From contig JBMZCX010000034.1 in assembly GCA_049613795.1 (NCBI GenBank), forward strand, positions 1 through 29,327: a stretch of 29,327 nucleotides of DNA, in the 5' to 3' direction. The notes under the pieces are model-generated. The model did no database searches. It was not told where the DNA came from and saw only the letters and a list, made by a program, of their open reading frames with translations. This DNA is from Thalassotalea_B sp049613795. Its GTDB lineage: Bacteria; Pseudomonadota; Gammaproteobacteria; Enterobacterales; Alteromonadaceae. This document shows, piece by piece, positions 1-8,295 of the stretch. The position numbers and the translations under genes were made by a program. Within the stretch, counting starts at the first letter, position 1. Each line of letters begins with the position of its first letter.

Positions 1-104
1 TATTCCGTTGAGGTCTCCTCAAGGAAAAGCTTATATTGAATTTAGTTTCGATAAATAAGCTCTAAAAGTGTAAATACATTTCAAAACAAGACGATTGATA
101 ATCC

Positions 105-131
105 AAAAAGCCCTCTTAGTCAGAAGGCTTT
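105..131 (-). terminator. Intrinsic terminator of glnK-amtB
   Basis: Read on the minus strand, an AAAGCCTTCT arm, a GACTA loop and an AGAGGGCTTT arm (one G-T wobble) run into five T residues. It lies about 27 bases past the amtB stop. The first 100 bases of the window beyond it contain only a small dyad, TTGAGG-TCT-CCTCAA at 8-22, and no gene I can support. Confidence 0.7.
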
Positions 132-157
132 ATATTTTAGAAACTCTTTACTTTTAC

Positions 158-1417
158 TTAAGTAAATTCAGGATAAGCCTCTAAACCACAGTCTGATTTA
201 TCAACCCCTTCATATTCTTCTTCTTCACTTACTCTAATACCCATCGTATGTTTAAGCACCAACCAAACGATAAAGCTCGTGATAAAAACCCAAACGAATA
301 TTGTTGCAGCACCAATAATTTGACCACTAAAAGTCGAATTATCGTTAGTGAACGGCACAAGTAATAAGCCTAAAAACCCAACAACACCATGAACAGATAT
401 AGCACCCACTGGATCATCTATCTTTAGTTTATCTAAGCCAATAATAGACGCAATAACCACAATGCCGCCAAGTCCACCAAATAAAGTAGCCTGAAGTGCG
501 CTAGGCGTCGACGGTTCAGCCGTTATAGCCACAAGCCCTGCCAGTGCGCCATTAAGTACCATGGTTAAGTCAGCTTTTTTGAATAGTATTTTTGCTAAAA
601 CTAGCGCAGCCAATGCACCGCCAGCTGCAGCCGCATTCGTATTTAGAAATACCATAGCAACAGCATTAGAATTACCAATATCGGTTAGTTTCAATACCGA
701 GCCACCATTAAAACCAAACCAGCCCATCCATAAAATAAATGTACCTAATGTAGCCAGAGGTAAGTTAGATCCTGGAATTGCGTTTACTTTACCGTTCGCA
801 CCATATTTTCCTTTACGCGCCCCCAGTAATAACACGCCAGATAAAGCTGCCGAAGCACCAGCCATATGTACAATACCTGAACCCGCAAAATCAGAAAAAC
901 CAAGCTCACTTAGTGAATACAAACCAAACACTTCATTCGCCCCCCAAGTCCAGCTACCTTCCATTGGATAGATAACAGCCGTAAGTACTGCGGTAAATAT
1001 TAGAAAAGCCCACAGCTTCATACGCTCAGCAACAGCACCTGAAACAATCGACATGGCGGTAGCAACAAAAACCACCTGAAAAAAGAAGTCTGACGCTTTT
1101 GAATAAATAGCCCCGCCAGTAATGCCGTCTTCACGCATTGCAAACTCATTTAAAACAACTTCAGCATCTACGGTTTCTATACCCGAAAGAAACAATCCCC
1201 CGCCATACATAATTTTATAGCCACACGCTAAATACATAATGCAAGAAATTGCATAAAGAGCGACATTTTTAGTTAAAATTTCAGTGGTGTTTTTTGAACG
1301 AACAAGCCCTGCTTCTAGCATAGAAAATCCTGCCGCCATCCACATAACCAACGCGCCACAGACAAGAAAATAGAAAGTGTCCATCGCATATTGAAGATGA
1401 TATATATTTTGTTCCAT
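158..1417 (-). CDS. amtB: Ammonium transporter AmtB
   Basis: This 419-residue inner-membrane protein belongs to the Amt family of ammonium channels. The family's twin pore histidines are visible at H184 (in GSGIVHMAG) and H343 (in PVGAISVHG), and the long hydrophobic segments fit the usual 11 membrane helices. The acidic C-terminus (EEEEYEGVDKSDCG) resembles the cytoplasmic tail that contacts GlnK in this family. No cleavable signal peptide is obvious, as in many Amt proteins outside the enterics. The ATG has a strong AGGAGG Shine-Dalgarno sequence five bases upstream. It starts 8 bases after the glnK stop, so the two genes are one transcript, expected to be induced by nitrogen limitation through the promoter in front of glnK. 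Confidence 0.95.
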   Translation of the reverse strand: MEQNIYHLQYAMDTFYFLVCGALVMWMAAGFSMLEAGLVRSKNTTEILTKNVALYAISCIMYLACGYKIMYGGGLFLSGIETVDAEVVLNEFAMREDGITGGAIYSKASDFFFQVVFVATAMSIVSGAVAERMKLWAFLIFTAVLTAVIYPMEGSWTWGANEVFGLYSLSELGFSDFAGSGIVHMAGASAALSGVLLLGARKGKYGANGKVNAIPGSNLPLATLGTFILWMGWFGFNGGSVLKLTDIGNSNAVAMVFLNTNAAAAGGALAALVLAKILFKKADLTMVLNGALAGLVAITAEPSTPSALQATLFGGLGGIVVIASIIGLDKLKIDDPVGAISVHGVVGFLGLLLVPFTNDNSTFSGQIIGAATIFVWVFITSFIVWLVLKHTMGIRVSEEEEYEGVDKSDCGLEAYPEFT

Positions 1418-1425
1418 GTCGCCTC

Positions 1426-1764
1426 CTATAATGCTTCGATATCGGTTTCACCAGTACGTACACGCACTGCTTGCTCAAGGTTATAAACGAAAATTTTACC
1501 ATCGCCTATTTTCCCTGTATGTGCAGCAGCCGCTATTGTCGCAATTAAACGTTCAACAACCTCGTCATTCACCGCTATTTCAAGTTTTATTTTTGGTAAA
1601 AAATCTACTTGATATTCCGCACCTCGATAAAGCTCTGTGTGCCCTTTTTGTCGGCCAAAGCCTTTAACCTCACTTACCGTTAAGCCTTCAATGCCTATTT
1701 CAGAAATAGCCTCTCGAACATCATCTAGCTTAAAAGGTTTGATAATTGCGCTGATAAGTTTCAC
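1426..1764 (-). CDS. glnK: Nitrogen regulatory P-II protein
   Basis: This 112-residue cytoplasmic signalling protein has the standard P-II length. It binds ATP/ADP and 2-oxoglutarate and, in the family, blocks AmtB and modulates NtrB/NtrC and adenylyltransferase. The T-loop (GHTELYRGAEYQVDF) contains Tyr51, the uridylylation site. The GDGKIFV segment is the conserved B-loop/C-terminal signature. The start codon is GTG, preceded by GGGAG with a 6-base spacer. Coupling to amtB directly downstream identifies it as the GlnK-type paralog rather than GlnB, which is usually elsewhere. Upstream lie a sigma-54 promoter and two NtrC-like sites, so nitrogen-starvation control is likely. Confidence 0.95.
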   Translation of the reverse strand: MKLISAIIKPFKLDDVREAISEIGIEGLTVSEVKGFGRQKGHTELYRGAEYQVDFLPKIKLEIAVNDEVVERLIATIAAAAHTGKIGDGKIFVYNLEQAVRVRTGETDIEAL

Positions 1765-1796
1765 GTTATACTCCCATTATTATTTATATTACCCTT

Positions 1797-1812
1797 TCAA
1801 CCTACGTGCCAA
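1797..1812 (-). promoter_or_regulatory. Sigma-54 promoter of glnK-amtB
   Basis: The minus strand reads TTGGCACGTAGGTTGA. The -24 half (TTGGCACG) matches the RpoN consensus. There are 10 bases between the -24 GG and the -12 dinucleotide, as required. The -12 half is TTGA instead of TTGC, one mismatch. Transcription would start near 1785, leaving a leader of about 21 bases that contains the GGGAG ribosome binding site. Confidence 0.8.
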
Positions 1813-1873
1813 AAAAATAACTCAATAAATAACAACAAGTTAATAAACCAAGCAACACTAACTTCTGTTTTTT

Positions 1874-1890
1874 TGCACTATAAAGGGGCT
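1874..1890 (-). promoter_or_regulatory. NtrC-like enhancer site, proximal
   Basis: The 17-mer TGCACTATAAAGGGGCT follows the NtrC pattern GCAC-N7-GTGC with one substitution in the right half. Its centre is about 97 bases upstream of the inferred glnK transcription start. Confidence 0.6.
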
Positions 1891-1905
1891 AATAATTAGC
1901 ATTAA

Positions 1906-1922
1906 AGTACTCCTTTGGTGCA
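1906..1922 (-). promoter_or_regulatory. NtrC-like enhancer site, distal
   Basis: The 17-mer AGTACTCCTTTGGTGCA has a perfect right half (TGGTGCA) and a degenerate left half. Its centre is 32 bases from the proximal site, the same spacing as the paired strong NtrC sites of the enteric glnA enhancer, and about 129 bases upstream of the inferred start. Confidence 0.6.
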
Positions 1923-2002
1923 AAAAATAACTGAATAGAGCCTACAAGTGCCAAGTTTTTCTTACACTGAAAATAAGTAATGCTTCATAAAAAACTTAAC
2001 AG

Positions 2003-2017
2003 AGAGTTAACAACTCT
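2003..2017. promoter_or_regulatory. Short perfect dyad before the M16 peptidase gene
   Basis: AGAGTT-AAC-AACTCT is a perfect 6-bp inverted repeat ending 36 bases before the peptidase start. It could be an operator or chance; no regulator can be assigned. Confidence 0.25.
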
Positions 2018-2053
2018 GGTAAGGTAAATCGTCACAAAATAATAGGAATAGAC

Positions 2054-4801
2054 ATGATAAAAAAGTGGATAAAACAGCCTAGTATTGCCCTAGCAGCCAC
2101 CTTAATAATAACAGCAAGCTCATATAGCTCTGTCGTAATTGCTAAAAATAAAGTTGAAAAAATCACCGAAGTCGAAGGTATAAGTGAATATAAGTTAAAA
2201 AATGGCCTTCAAGTATTATTATTTCCAGATCAAACAAAAGAAACGGTTACTGTTAATGTAACCTACCGTGTGGGCTCTAAACATGAAAACTATGGTGAAA
2301 CTGGCATGGCTCACTTACTTGAGCATCTAGTATTTAAAGGAACACCTAGCCATAAAGACATTCCCTCAGAGTTAAGCTCTCATGGTGCAAGACCTAACGG
2401 CACCACTTGGACAGATCGCACCAACTATTTTGAGACTTTTGCGGCAACTGAAGAAAATATTGATTGGGCTTTAGATATGGAAGCCGATCGTATGGTCAAC
2501 TCTTTTATCGCAAAAAAAGATTTAGACAGTGAAATGACCGTTGTTCGTAATGAATTTGAGCGCGGAGAAAATAGCCCTTTTCGAATAACTTTGCAACGTA
2601 TGATGGCTTCCGCTTTTGAATGGCATAACTACGGTAAATCAACTATTGGTGCGCGCGCAGATTTAGAGAATGTGCCAATTGATCGCTTACAAGCTTTTTA
2701 CCGAAAATACTATCAACCAGACAATGCAACACTCATCGTTGCTGGTAAGTTTGATAATAAAGATATTTTGAAAAAAATTAACAATACCTTCGGTAAAATT
2801 GCAAAACCAGAACGTGTTATTGCGCCTTTATATACGCAAGAGCCAGCACAAGATGGTGAAAGAGCAGTAACCGTACGCCGCGTTGGCGATGTTCAACTTA
2901 TCGGTGCTATGTATCATGTACCTGCAGGTTCACACCCTGACTTTGCAGCTATTGATGTATTAAATGAAGTACTTTCTGCCAGCTCAAGCGGCCGCTTACA
3001 TAAAGCCATGGTTGAAAAGAAATTAGCAAGCTCTACTTTTGGCTTTAATTTCCAATGGCAAGAGCCTGGTGTTGCTATTTTTATGGCAGAAGTTGATAAA
3101 GCAAATAACCTTGCCGACACTCAAGCAGCCTTACTCACTGCGTTAGAAGGTATTGCTGAAACGCCAATTACCAACGAAGAAGTTGAAAAAGCAAAACGAA
3201 CATTATTAAAAAATATTAAATTGTCATTTAACTCATCTGAAAGTATCGCTCATAATTTGAGTGAATGGTTAGGCATGGGCGACTGGCGTTTACAGTTTTT
3301 AAACCGTGACCGTTTAGAAAAAGTAACCACTGCAGACGTACAACGCGCAGCAACTACCTACCTTGCACAAAACAACCGAACATTAGGTAAATTTATTCCT
3401 GCTGAAAATCCAGTTCGAGTAGCAATACCACAAGTTGAAAATGTAAGTAAAATGCTTGAAGGCTATAAAGGGCGAAAACAAATTGCACAAGGTGAGGCAT
3501 TTGACCCTTCACACGACAATATTGACCAACGTACCAAAACGTTCACATTGAAAAATGGTGTTGAAGTCGCTCTACTGTCTAAGAAAACACGTGGCGAATC
3601 TGTTGTTGTGCGCATTGGGTTACAAATGGGTAATGAGAAATCACTCTTTGGCCAAAATACCGTAGGTGTCGCTGCTGGTGCATTACTAATGCGTGGCAGC
3701 AAAAACTATACACGCGAACAACTTAAAGCGGCATTTGATAAGTTAGAGGCACAAGTAGGTATTAGTGGCGGTAGTGAGAACGCTTATGCATCAATTAACA
3801 CCACCAAAGCAAACCTAAATGAGACTTTAAAGCTTGTTGCTGAAGTATTACAACAACCTGCCTATAGTGAAAAAGAATTTGAGCTATACAGAAGTGAGCT
3901 GAAAGTAGCTATTGAACAGCAACTACAAGATCCACAGTCTATCGCGTTTAGAGCTTATTCACGTCATCAAAGCCCTTACCCAAAAGGCCACCCAAACTAC
4001 ACCTCAACTTATGAAGAAGCATTAGCTGATTTAAATGCATTAACACTCCAGCAGGTTAAAGCGTTTCATCAAAAGTTTTATGGTGCCAACCAAATGCAAA
4101 TTACCGTTACTGGTGATTTCGATCAAAAGCTAATCACTAACACATTAGCTAAAATAACGAGTAATTGGCAGAGTAAAGAAAAGTATCAACGTGTTGAGTC
4201 TCCGTATAAAGCATTACCCGTTGAAGTATTAAACTTTAATACACCTGACAAAGAAAATGCGACATTCGTTGCGTCAGCAAGTCTTCCTATTGGTCAAAAT
4301 CATAAAGATGCGCCCGCATTAACTGTAAGTAATTACATTTTAGGTGGTGGCTTTTTAAATAGTCGTTTGGCAACACGTTTGCGCCAAAAAGATGGTTTAA
4401 GCTACGGTGCTGGCTCTTTCTTAAACTTAAGCTCTCAAGATCAGCGTGCATCATTGGGTGCTTACGCAATTTGTGCACCACAAAATTTAGATAAAGTTGA
4501 AATAGGCTTTAAAGAAGAAGTGGCGCGTTTACTTAAAGATGGCTTTACTGCTGAAGAGTTAGCCAGTGCTAAATCAGGCTTATTACAAGGTCGTAAAGTT
4601 AGCCGTTCACAAGATAGGGAACTTGCAGGTAAGTTAAATGCCAACCTGCGCTTAAATCGTACCATGCAATTTAGTAAACAGTATGAACAAGCCATTGAAA
4701 AGCTAACCGTCGATGATATTAATAAAGTCATCCGTCGCTATGTTTCAGTAGACGCGTTCACTATTATTAAAGCGGGTGATATGAGCAAAATAGAGAAGTA
4801 A
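2054..4801 (+). CDS. Exported M16 family zinc peptidase (double unit)
   Basis: This 915-residue protein consists of two tandem M16 (pitrilysin/insulinase-type) units behind a signal peptide. Residues 1-30 are basic then hydrophobic, with a likely cleavage near VVIA-KN, so it acts in the periplasm or at the surface. The first unit carries the inverted zinc motif HLLEH (H87, E90, H91) and the third ligand E168 in VVRNEFERGE, the exact family spacing of 76 residues. The second unit (from about residue 500) has no HxxEH and keeps the substrate-binding signature SRLATRLRQKDGLSYG, the usual arrangement of one active and one inactive half. The likely role is degradation of oligopeptides or misfolded fragments. 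The ATG has AGGAA upstream. It is a single-gene unit, divergent from glnK and closed by a strong terminator. Confidence 0.92.
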   Translation: MIKKWIKQPSIALAATLIITASSYSSVVIAKNKVEKITEVEGISEYKLKNGLQVLLFPDQTKETVTVNVTYRVGSKHENYGETGMAHLLEHLVFKGTPSHKDIPSELSSHGARPNGTTWTDRTNYFETFAATEENIDWALDMEADRMVNSFIAKKDLDSEMTVVRNEFERGENSPFRITLQRMMASAFEWHNYGKSTIGARADLENVPIDRLQAFYRKYYQPDNATLIVAGKFDNKDILKKINNTFGKIAKPERVIAPLYTQEPAQDGERAVTVRRVGDVQLIGAMYHVPAGSHPDFAAIDVLNEVLSASSSGRLHKAMVEKKLASSTFGFNFQWQEPGVAIFMAEVDKANNLADTQAALLTALEGIAETPITNEEVEKAKRTLLKNIKLSFNSSESIAHNLSEWLGMGDWRLQFLNRDRLEKVTTADVQRAATTYLAQNNRTLGKFIPAENPVRVAIPQVENVSKMLEGYKGRKQIAQGEAFDPSHDNIDQRTKTFTLKNGVEVALLSKKTRGESVVVRIGLQMGNEKSLFGQNTVGVAAGALLMRGSKNYTREQLKAAFDKLEAQVGISGGSENAYASINTTKANLNETLKLVAEVLQQPAYSEKEFELYRSELKVAIEQQLQDPQSIAFRAYSRHQSPYPKGHPNYTSTYEEALADLNALTLQQVKAFHQKFYGANQMQITVTGDFDQKLITNTLAKITSNWQSKEKYQRVESPYKALPVEVLNFNTPDKENATFVASASLPIGQNHKDAPALTVSNYILGGGFLNSRLATRLRQKDGLSYGAGSFLNLSSQDQRASLGAYAICAPQNLDKVEIGFKEEVARLLKDGFTAEELASAKSGLLQGRKVSRSQDRELAGKLNANLRLNRTMQFSKQYEQAIEKLTVDDINKVIRRYVSVDAFTIIKAGDMSKIEK

Positions 4802-4832
4802 TACCGTTTACGTTGAAATTGAATTTCAAAAT

Positions 4833-4862
4833 AAAAAACGCTTGCCTAGGCAAGCGTTTTTT
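4833..4862. terminator. Bidirectional terminator between M16 and HDOD genes
   Basis: A perfect palindrome with ACGCTTGCC arms around the TAGG centre is flanked by A-tracts on the left and T-tracts on the right. It can therefore stop transcription of both convergent genes. A second small dyad (TTGAAATT/AATTTCAA) precedes it at 4813-4829. Confidence 0.9.
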
Positions 4863-4882
4863 ATACAGTGAAAATACTAAAT

Positions 4883-5728
4883 TTAGTAAATCATTGCAGC
4901 ACTAGGGTTTAGCATCGCTAATATTCCTAAACGCTCCATATCACAAAAGTTATTGGCTGAGGTGATGAGTGCTTGGTCAATGTGAGTTTCATCCATTTTT
5001 TCGGGCAAAATTAAGATGTTTTGCGCTAAATGGCTACATTGATAATTTAATAGCATCATACGTTTTGCGATATATAAAAGTTTAGTTTCTTCTGTGCAAA
5101 GGTCAAAATCATGCTGATCCTGATACCTAATAGGCTCCACAAGGCTATAAGGTAATTGCCATTGCTTTAGTAATTCAGCGCTTACATCAGCATAAGTAAA
5201 CTTAAACACCTCTTGTTGTTTCTGCCAAGGAAGTGAATCAGCAGCTGCGTCTTGAGTTAACATTGCTTTTTCAGGCACAAGTTGTTGCATAACCAACTCA
5301 CCAATATTGTGCAATAGCCCTAGAATAAACAATCGTTCCGCATTTGGCATGCCGAGTTTAGTACCTAAATACTTTACCAATAACGCGGTATCTACACTAC
5401 TTTCCCAAAAATCTTCTAAAAACCTTGGTTCAGCTTGGGTTGATTTAAATGCTTCAGTCGTAAAGTAAGCAATAACTAAATTATAAACTTCCGTGATCCC
5501 CAAAACTAACACAGCTTTAGAAATTGTATCTATTTTTCCAGGATAATTAAAAAAAGTACTGTTTGCCAGTTTGAGAACCGTTCCTGACAAGGCAGGATCT
5601 AATAAAATAATATCCGCAATATCATCAATTGTTGACGCTTCATCGTCAATTAATTCTTTAATACGAATAAAAGAATCTGATAAAACAAAAACTTCACTCG
5701 CCTTTTCTGCGTAATCTTCAGCATCCAT
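4883..5728 (-). CDS. HDOD domain signalling protein, copy 1
   Basis: This 281-residue soluble protein is made almost entirely of one HDOD domain (about residues 10-210), a degenerate HD-fold module common in bacterial signalling. Recognisable segments are the DPALSGTVLKLANS helix, the YPGKIDTISKAVLVLG segment and GLLHNIGEL. The paired metal-binding His-Asp of true HD phosphohydrolases is not visible, so a regulatory rather than enzymatic role is expected. It is a clear paralog of the HDOD gene at 12633-13478, with the same length and colinear motifs. The start used is the ATG giving MDAEDYA, which matches the paralog's MNAHDYA; the Shine-Dalgarno sequence in front is weak. It stands alone and converges on the M16 gene. 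Confidence 0.85.
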   Translation of the reverse strand: MDAEDYAEKASEVFVLSDSFIRIKELIDDEASTIDDIADIILLDPALSGTVLKLANSTFFNYPGKIDTISKAVLVLGITEVYNLVIAYFTTEAFKSTQAEPRFLEDFWESSVDTALLVKYLGTKLGMPNAERLFILGLLHNIGELVMQQLVPEKAMLTQDAAADSLPWQKQQEVFKFTYADVSAELLKQWQLPYSLVEPIRYQDQHDFDLCTEETKLLYIAKRMMLLNYQCSHLAQNILILPEKMDETHIDQALITSANNFCDMERLGILAMLNPSAAMIY

Positions 5729-5794
5729 CCCATATAACCATATTATTCAGTAACTATTGCCATAGTATAGACTGTAAACAAGCAAGTTTAGAAG

Positions 5795-6628
5795 TTAATT
5801 TATTGAAATACTTACCTGATATGAACCGTATTTACGAATATTAATGACCCCTGTATCAAACAATAAATATTGCCCTTTTATCCCTAGTAGCTGACCACTC
5901 ACAATAGGTGTTTTGTCCAAATTAAACGACGTTATTTTTTCAGGGAATTGAGTAACAGGGAAATTTAGATCAACAACATTTTCATATAAGGTTTCAATTG
6001 CGCTGCCGCCAAAACGCTCAGTTAAGGTTAATAACGTACTGTCAATTAATGGTCGTAATTCATTGGCTTTTTCTTGTAAGTCAATATCGTCAGCATTGCC
6101 TTTTAGCATTGCACGCCAATTAGTTTTATCTGCAATAAACTTAGCAAGTGCCACTTCAACCAAACCAGACTGTAAGCGAGTGCTCACTTTAAAAATAGGA
6201 AGTGCTTGTGTTGCACCCTGATCAATCCACCTTGTCGGAATTTGGGTATGACGGGTAATTCCCACTTTAAGTCCTGAAGTATTTGCCAAATAAACATAAT
6301 GTGGGCTCATGCAGTTTTTTTCACCCCATTGAGGTTCTCTACACGTACCTTTGTCAAAATGACATGTCTCAGGTTTCATTATGCACATATCGCATTGTGC
6401 GAGCTTTTGCATACAAGGAAAACAGAAACCTTGTGAATAGCTTTTTTTTGTTTTTTTCCCACAATGGCAACAGTTAATTTGACCATTAAATGACAAAGTA
6501 ATATGCTTCCCGATATGCTCATTCAGTGCAATTTTTTCTTCACCTACAGGTAAGTGATAATTCACATTCCCTTGTTCATCAAGCTGCCCAACCATTTTTC
6601 TAAGCGCACCAAATTCTGTGGTTATCAT
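5795..6628 (-). CDS. DUF2797 zinc-ribbon protein
   Basis: This 277-residue protein looks like the DUF2797 family, whose function is not established. The N-terminal third is rich in paired cysteines (CCHC, CFPC, CDMC, further Cys in KPETCHFDKGTC and KNC), consistent with zinc binding. The stretch that follows (HYVYLANTSGLKVGITR, then PTRWIDQGA) resembles the GIY-YIG nuclease core: YVY for GIY, VGIT for YIG, and a downstream arginine. I chose the ATG giving MITTEFGAL because GAGAAG lies 6 bases upstream. An extension of 20 residues is open but has no ribosome binding site and intrudes on the divergent promoter space. It is divergent from a true GIY-YIG gene 104 bases away. Confidence 0.75.
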   Translation of the reverse strand: MITTEFGALRKMVGQLDEQGNVNYHLPVGEEKIALNEHIGKHITLSFNGQINCCHCGKKTKKSYSQGFCFPCMQKLAQCDMCIMKPETCHFDKGTCREPQWGEKNCMSPHYVYLANTSGLKVGITRHTQIPTRWIDQGATQALPIFKVSTRLQSGLVEVALAKFIADKTNWRAMLKGNADDIDLQEKANELRPLIDSTLLTLTERFGGSAIETLYENVVDLNFPVTQFPEKITSFNLDKTPIVSGQLLGIKGQYLLFDTGVINIRKYGSYQVSISIN

Positions 6629-6731
6629 AATATTCTTCTCATGGATTCTGATGAACGCTATAGTACGTAAAGCTATCTGAATTAACAATTATTGTTATAA
6701 TCCGTGGCTATATAAAAATAAGGTATTTAAT

Positions 6732-7001
6732 GTGTCCCAAGTTTGGTATGTCTATTTAGTGCGCTGTAATGACAATAGCCTTTATACGGGCATAACAACA
6801 GATCTTAACCGACGTATAGGTCAACATAACCATTGCAATAAACTTGGCGCAAAATATACACGCGTTAGGCGACCAGTAAACCTGGTATATAATGAAGAAT
6901 ATCTCAGCAGATCTGATGCCAGTAAGCGTGAGTACCAACTTAAAAAATTAAGTAAAGTTAAAAAAGAGCAACTAGTTACAATTTTTCCAGCTAAAAAGTA
7001 A
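6732..7001 (+). CDS. GIY-YIG family nuclease (YhbQ-like)
   Basis: This 89-residue single-domain protein has the GIY-YIG core: YVYLVRC (GIY), LYTGIT (YIG), the catalytic arginine region DLNRRIGQHN, and a glutamate-containing SRSDASKREYQLK segment. This is the family-typical length for YhbQ/UPF0213 proteins, which are presumed to cut or nick nucleic acid. Some enteric homologs have been linked to DNA repair. The start is GTG with AAGG about 8 bases upstream; the overlapping ATG two bases before is in another frame. It is divergent from the DUF2797 gene. Confidence 0.88.
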   Translation: MSQVWYVYLVRCNDNSLYTGITTDLNRRIGQHNHCNKLGAKYTRVRRPVNLVYNEEYLSRSDASKREYQLKKLSKVKKEQLVTIFPAKK

Positions 7002-7123
7002 CACTTGTTCGCTCAAAGCCTTTACAGTACTGGTCTGCTTAGTAATTATTTCACCGATTAATTCACTTTTCTTTGTTCAATCCTGCTAGAATGCGTCGGT
7101 TTTAATTTAATGTAGTAGACGTT

Positions 7124-7831
7124 ATGTTTCTTGAAAAATATTGTCAAAATAACAATGATAAAATTAGCTTTACCCGTCAACAGGCAAGCGACTTCGCTAA
7201 AAAAGTAGCCGATGACTTTAACCCTTTACATGATATTGATGCTAAACGGTTTTGTGTACCTGGCGATCTATTATTTGCAGTAATTTTAGAAAAATCAGGT
7301 TTATCACAGCAAATGAAATTTACCTTTTCAGGTATGGTAAGCGATACAAGCACATTAAACTTTCCAAGCGCCATTGACCAAATTGCCCACATAAATGACG
7401 ATAATGGTAAGGAGTACTTATCAGTTGAAGTTAACGGAAACACAACAACTAACTCAGCGACAATTACAGCATTAACAAAAGCATACGTTGAGTTTTCTGG
7501 TCATACATTTCCTCATATTTTAGTCAACTTAATGGCTGAAAAACAAATGATGATTAACCCAACTCGCCCTATGGTTATGTATGAAAGTATGTCCATACAG
7601 TTAGATACTGTTGCGTTTAGCGAGGTTAAATTAGAGCTTGCTACCACAACATTAACCATTGATGGAAAACGTGGTGTAGCTGATCTCATTTTTAACCTAG
7701 TATCAAACGGAACAGTGATTGGCCATGGTAAAAAACATATGCTGCTAAGTGGCTTACGCCCATATGAACAAGAAACGATTAATGAAATAATAGACTTATA
7801 CAATAAGAAAAAAACTAACTTTTTACGTTAA
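7124..7831 (+). CDS. DUF3581 family protein, hot-dog-like
   Basis: This 235-residue cytoplasmic protein resembles the DUF3581 family of gammaproteobacteria, which has no assigned reaction. The N-terminal segment DFNPLHDIDAKRFCVPGDLLFAVIL is notable because D-x-NPLH-x-D followed by a short loop and a hydrophobic helix is how MaoC-type hydratases and dehydratases of the hot-dog fold present their catalytic Asp-His pair. The remainder (FSGMVSDTSTLNF, LSVEVNG, AYVEFSGHTFPHILVNLM) alternates strand-like segments. The C-terminal half could be a second, degenerate hot-dog unit. No signal peptide or membrane segment is visible. It converges on the PGPGW gene with a 6-base gap. Confidence 0.7.
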   Translation: MFLEKYCQNNNDKISFTRQQASDFAKKVADDFNPLHDIDAKRFCVPGDLLFAVILEKSGLSQQMKFTFSGMVSDTSTLNFPSAIDQIAHINDDNGKEYLSVEVNGNTTTNSATITALTKAYVEFSGHTFPHILVNLMAEKQMMINPTRPMVMYESMSIQLDTVAFSEVKLELATTTLTIDGKRGVADLIFNLVSNGTVIGHGKKHMLLSGLRPYEQETINEIIDLYNKKKTNFLR

Positions 7832-7837
7832 TTTACA

Positions 7838-8062
7838 TTATCGTTTTCTCGCCACTAACTTATCCATTTTAACTGCACTTTTTCTCATCCAACGTTGGCA
7901 ATGCTTTAGCCAACGTTTTGCCCAATCAAACTCCACACTTAATAATGCTAAACCCAAAGGCATAAGAATAATTGCGGGCCCTGGCAATAGAATAAATATA
8001 ATACCTAATGCTAAACACAAAGCCCCTAAACCAATAATGGCAAATCGCTTAATATGACCCAT
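7838..8062 (-). CDS. PGPGW-family small membrane protein
   Basis: This 74-residue inner-membrane protein has two hydrophobic helices joined by the LPGPA turn (ALCLALGIIFILLPGPAIILMPLGLALLS). They are followed by EFDWAKRWLKHCQRWM, the layout of the PGPGW (PF09656-type) family of unknown function. The usual PGPGW turn reads PGPAI here. I chose the ATG giving MGHIKRF, which has GGAG about 10 bases upstream, over a TTG 39 bases earlier with no ribosome binding site. The basic tail (KMDKLVARKR) should face the cytoplasm. Confidence 0.72.
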   Translation of the reverse strand: MGHIKRFAIIGLGALCLALGIIFILLPGPAIILMPLGLALLSVEFDWAKRWLKHCQRWMRKSAVKMDKLVARKR

Positions 8063-8295
8063 TCTTAAATGGCTCCAATAGTTGCAAATGAATATAAACA
8101 AAGCAAATTTAGCGCCAAAAAGCTAACTACATAAATAACAACAACTTAAAAAATAAATAACAATTAAGTTTAAGCATCAATCAACTAATTATTAAATATC
8201 ACTAAAAATTAGCGATATTGTTCACTTCTATAATAAAGCAAGGCTATACTGATAAATTCATTGATGGAAATTTTACACGAACAAGGCTGTTCAAT

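Noticed and set aside
561..971. Open frame of 136 codons on the plus strand inside amtB
   Set aside because: It is antisense to a clearly conserved gene, is rich in Pro/Ala as expected of a mirrored membrane protein, and has no ribosome binding site.
1939..1952. A second sigma-54-like box (TGGCAC then GC) further upstream of glnK
   Set aside because: The spacing between the two halves is one base too short, and it would lie upstream of the NtrC-like sites; the box at 1797-1812 fits all constraints.
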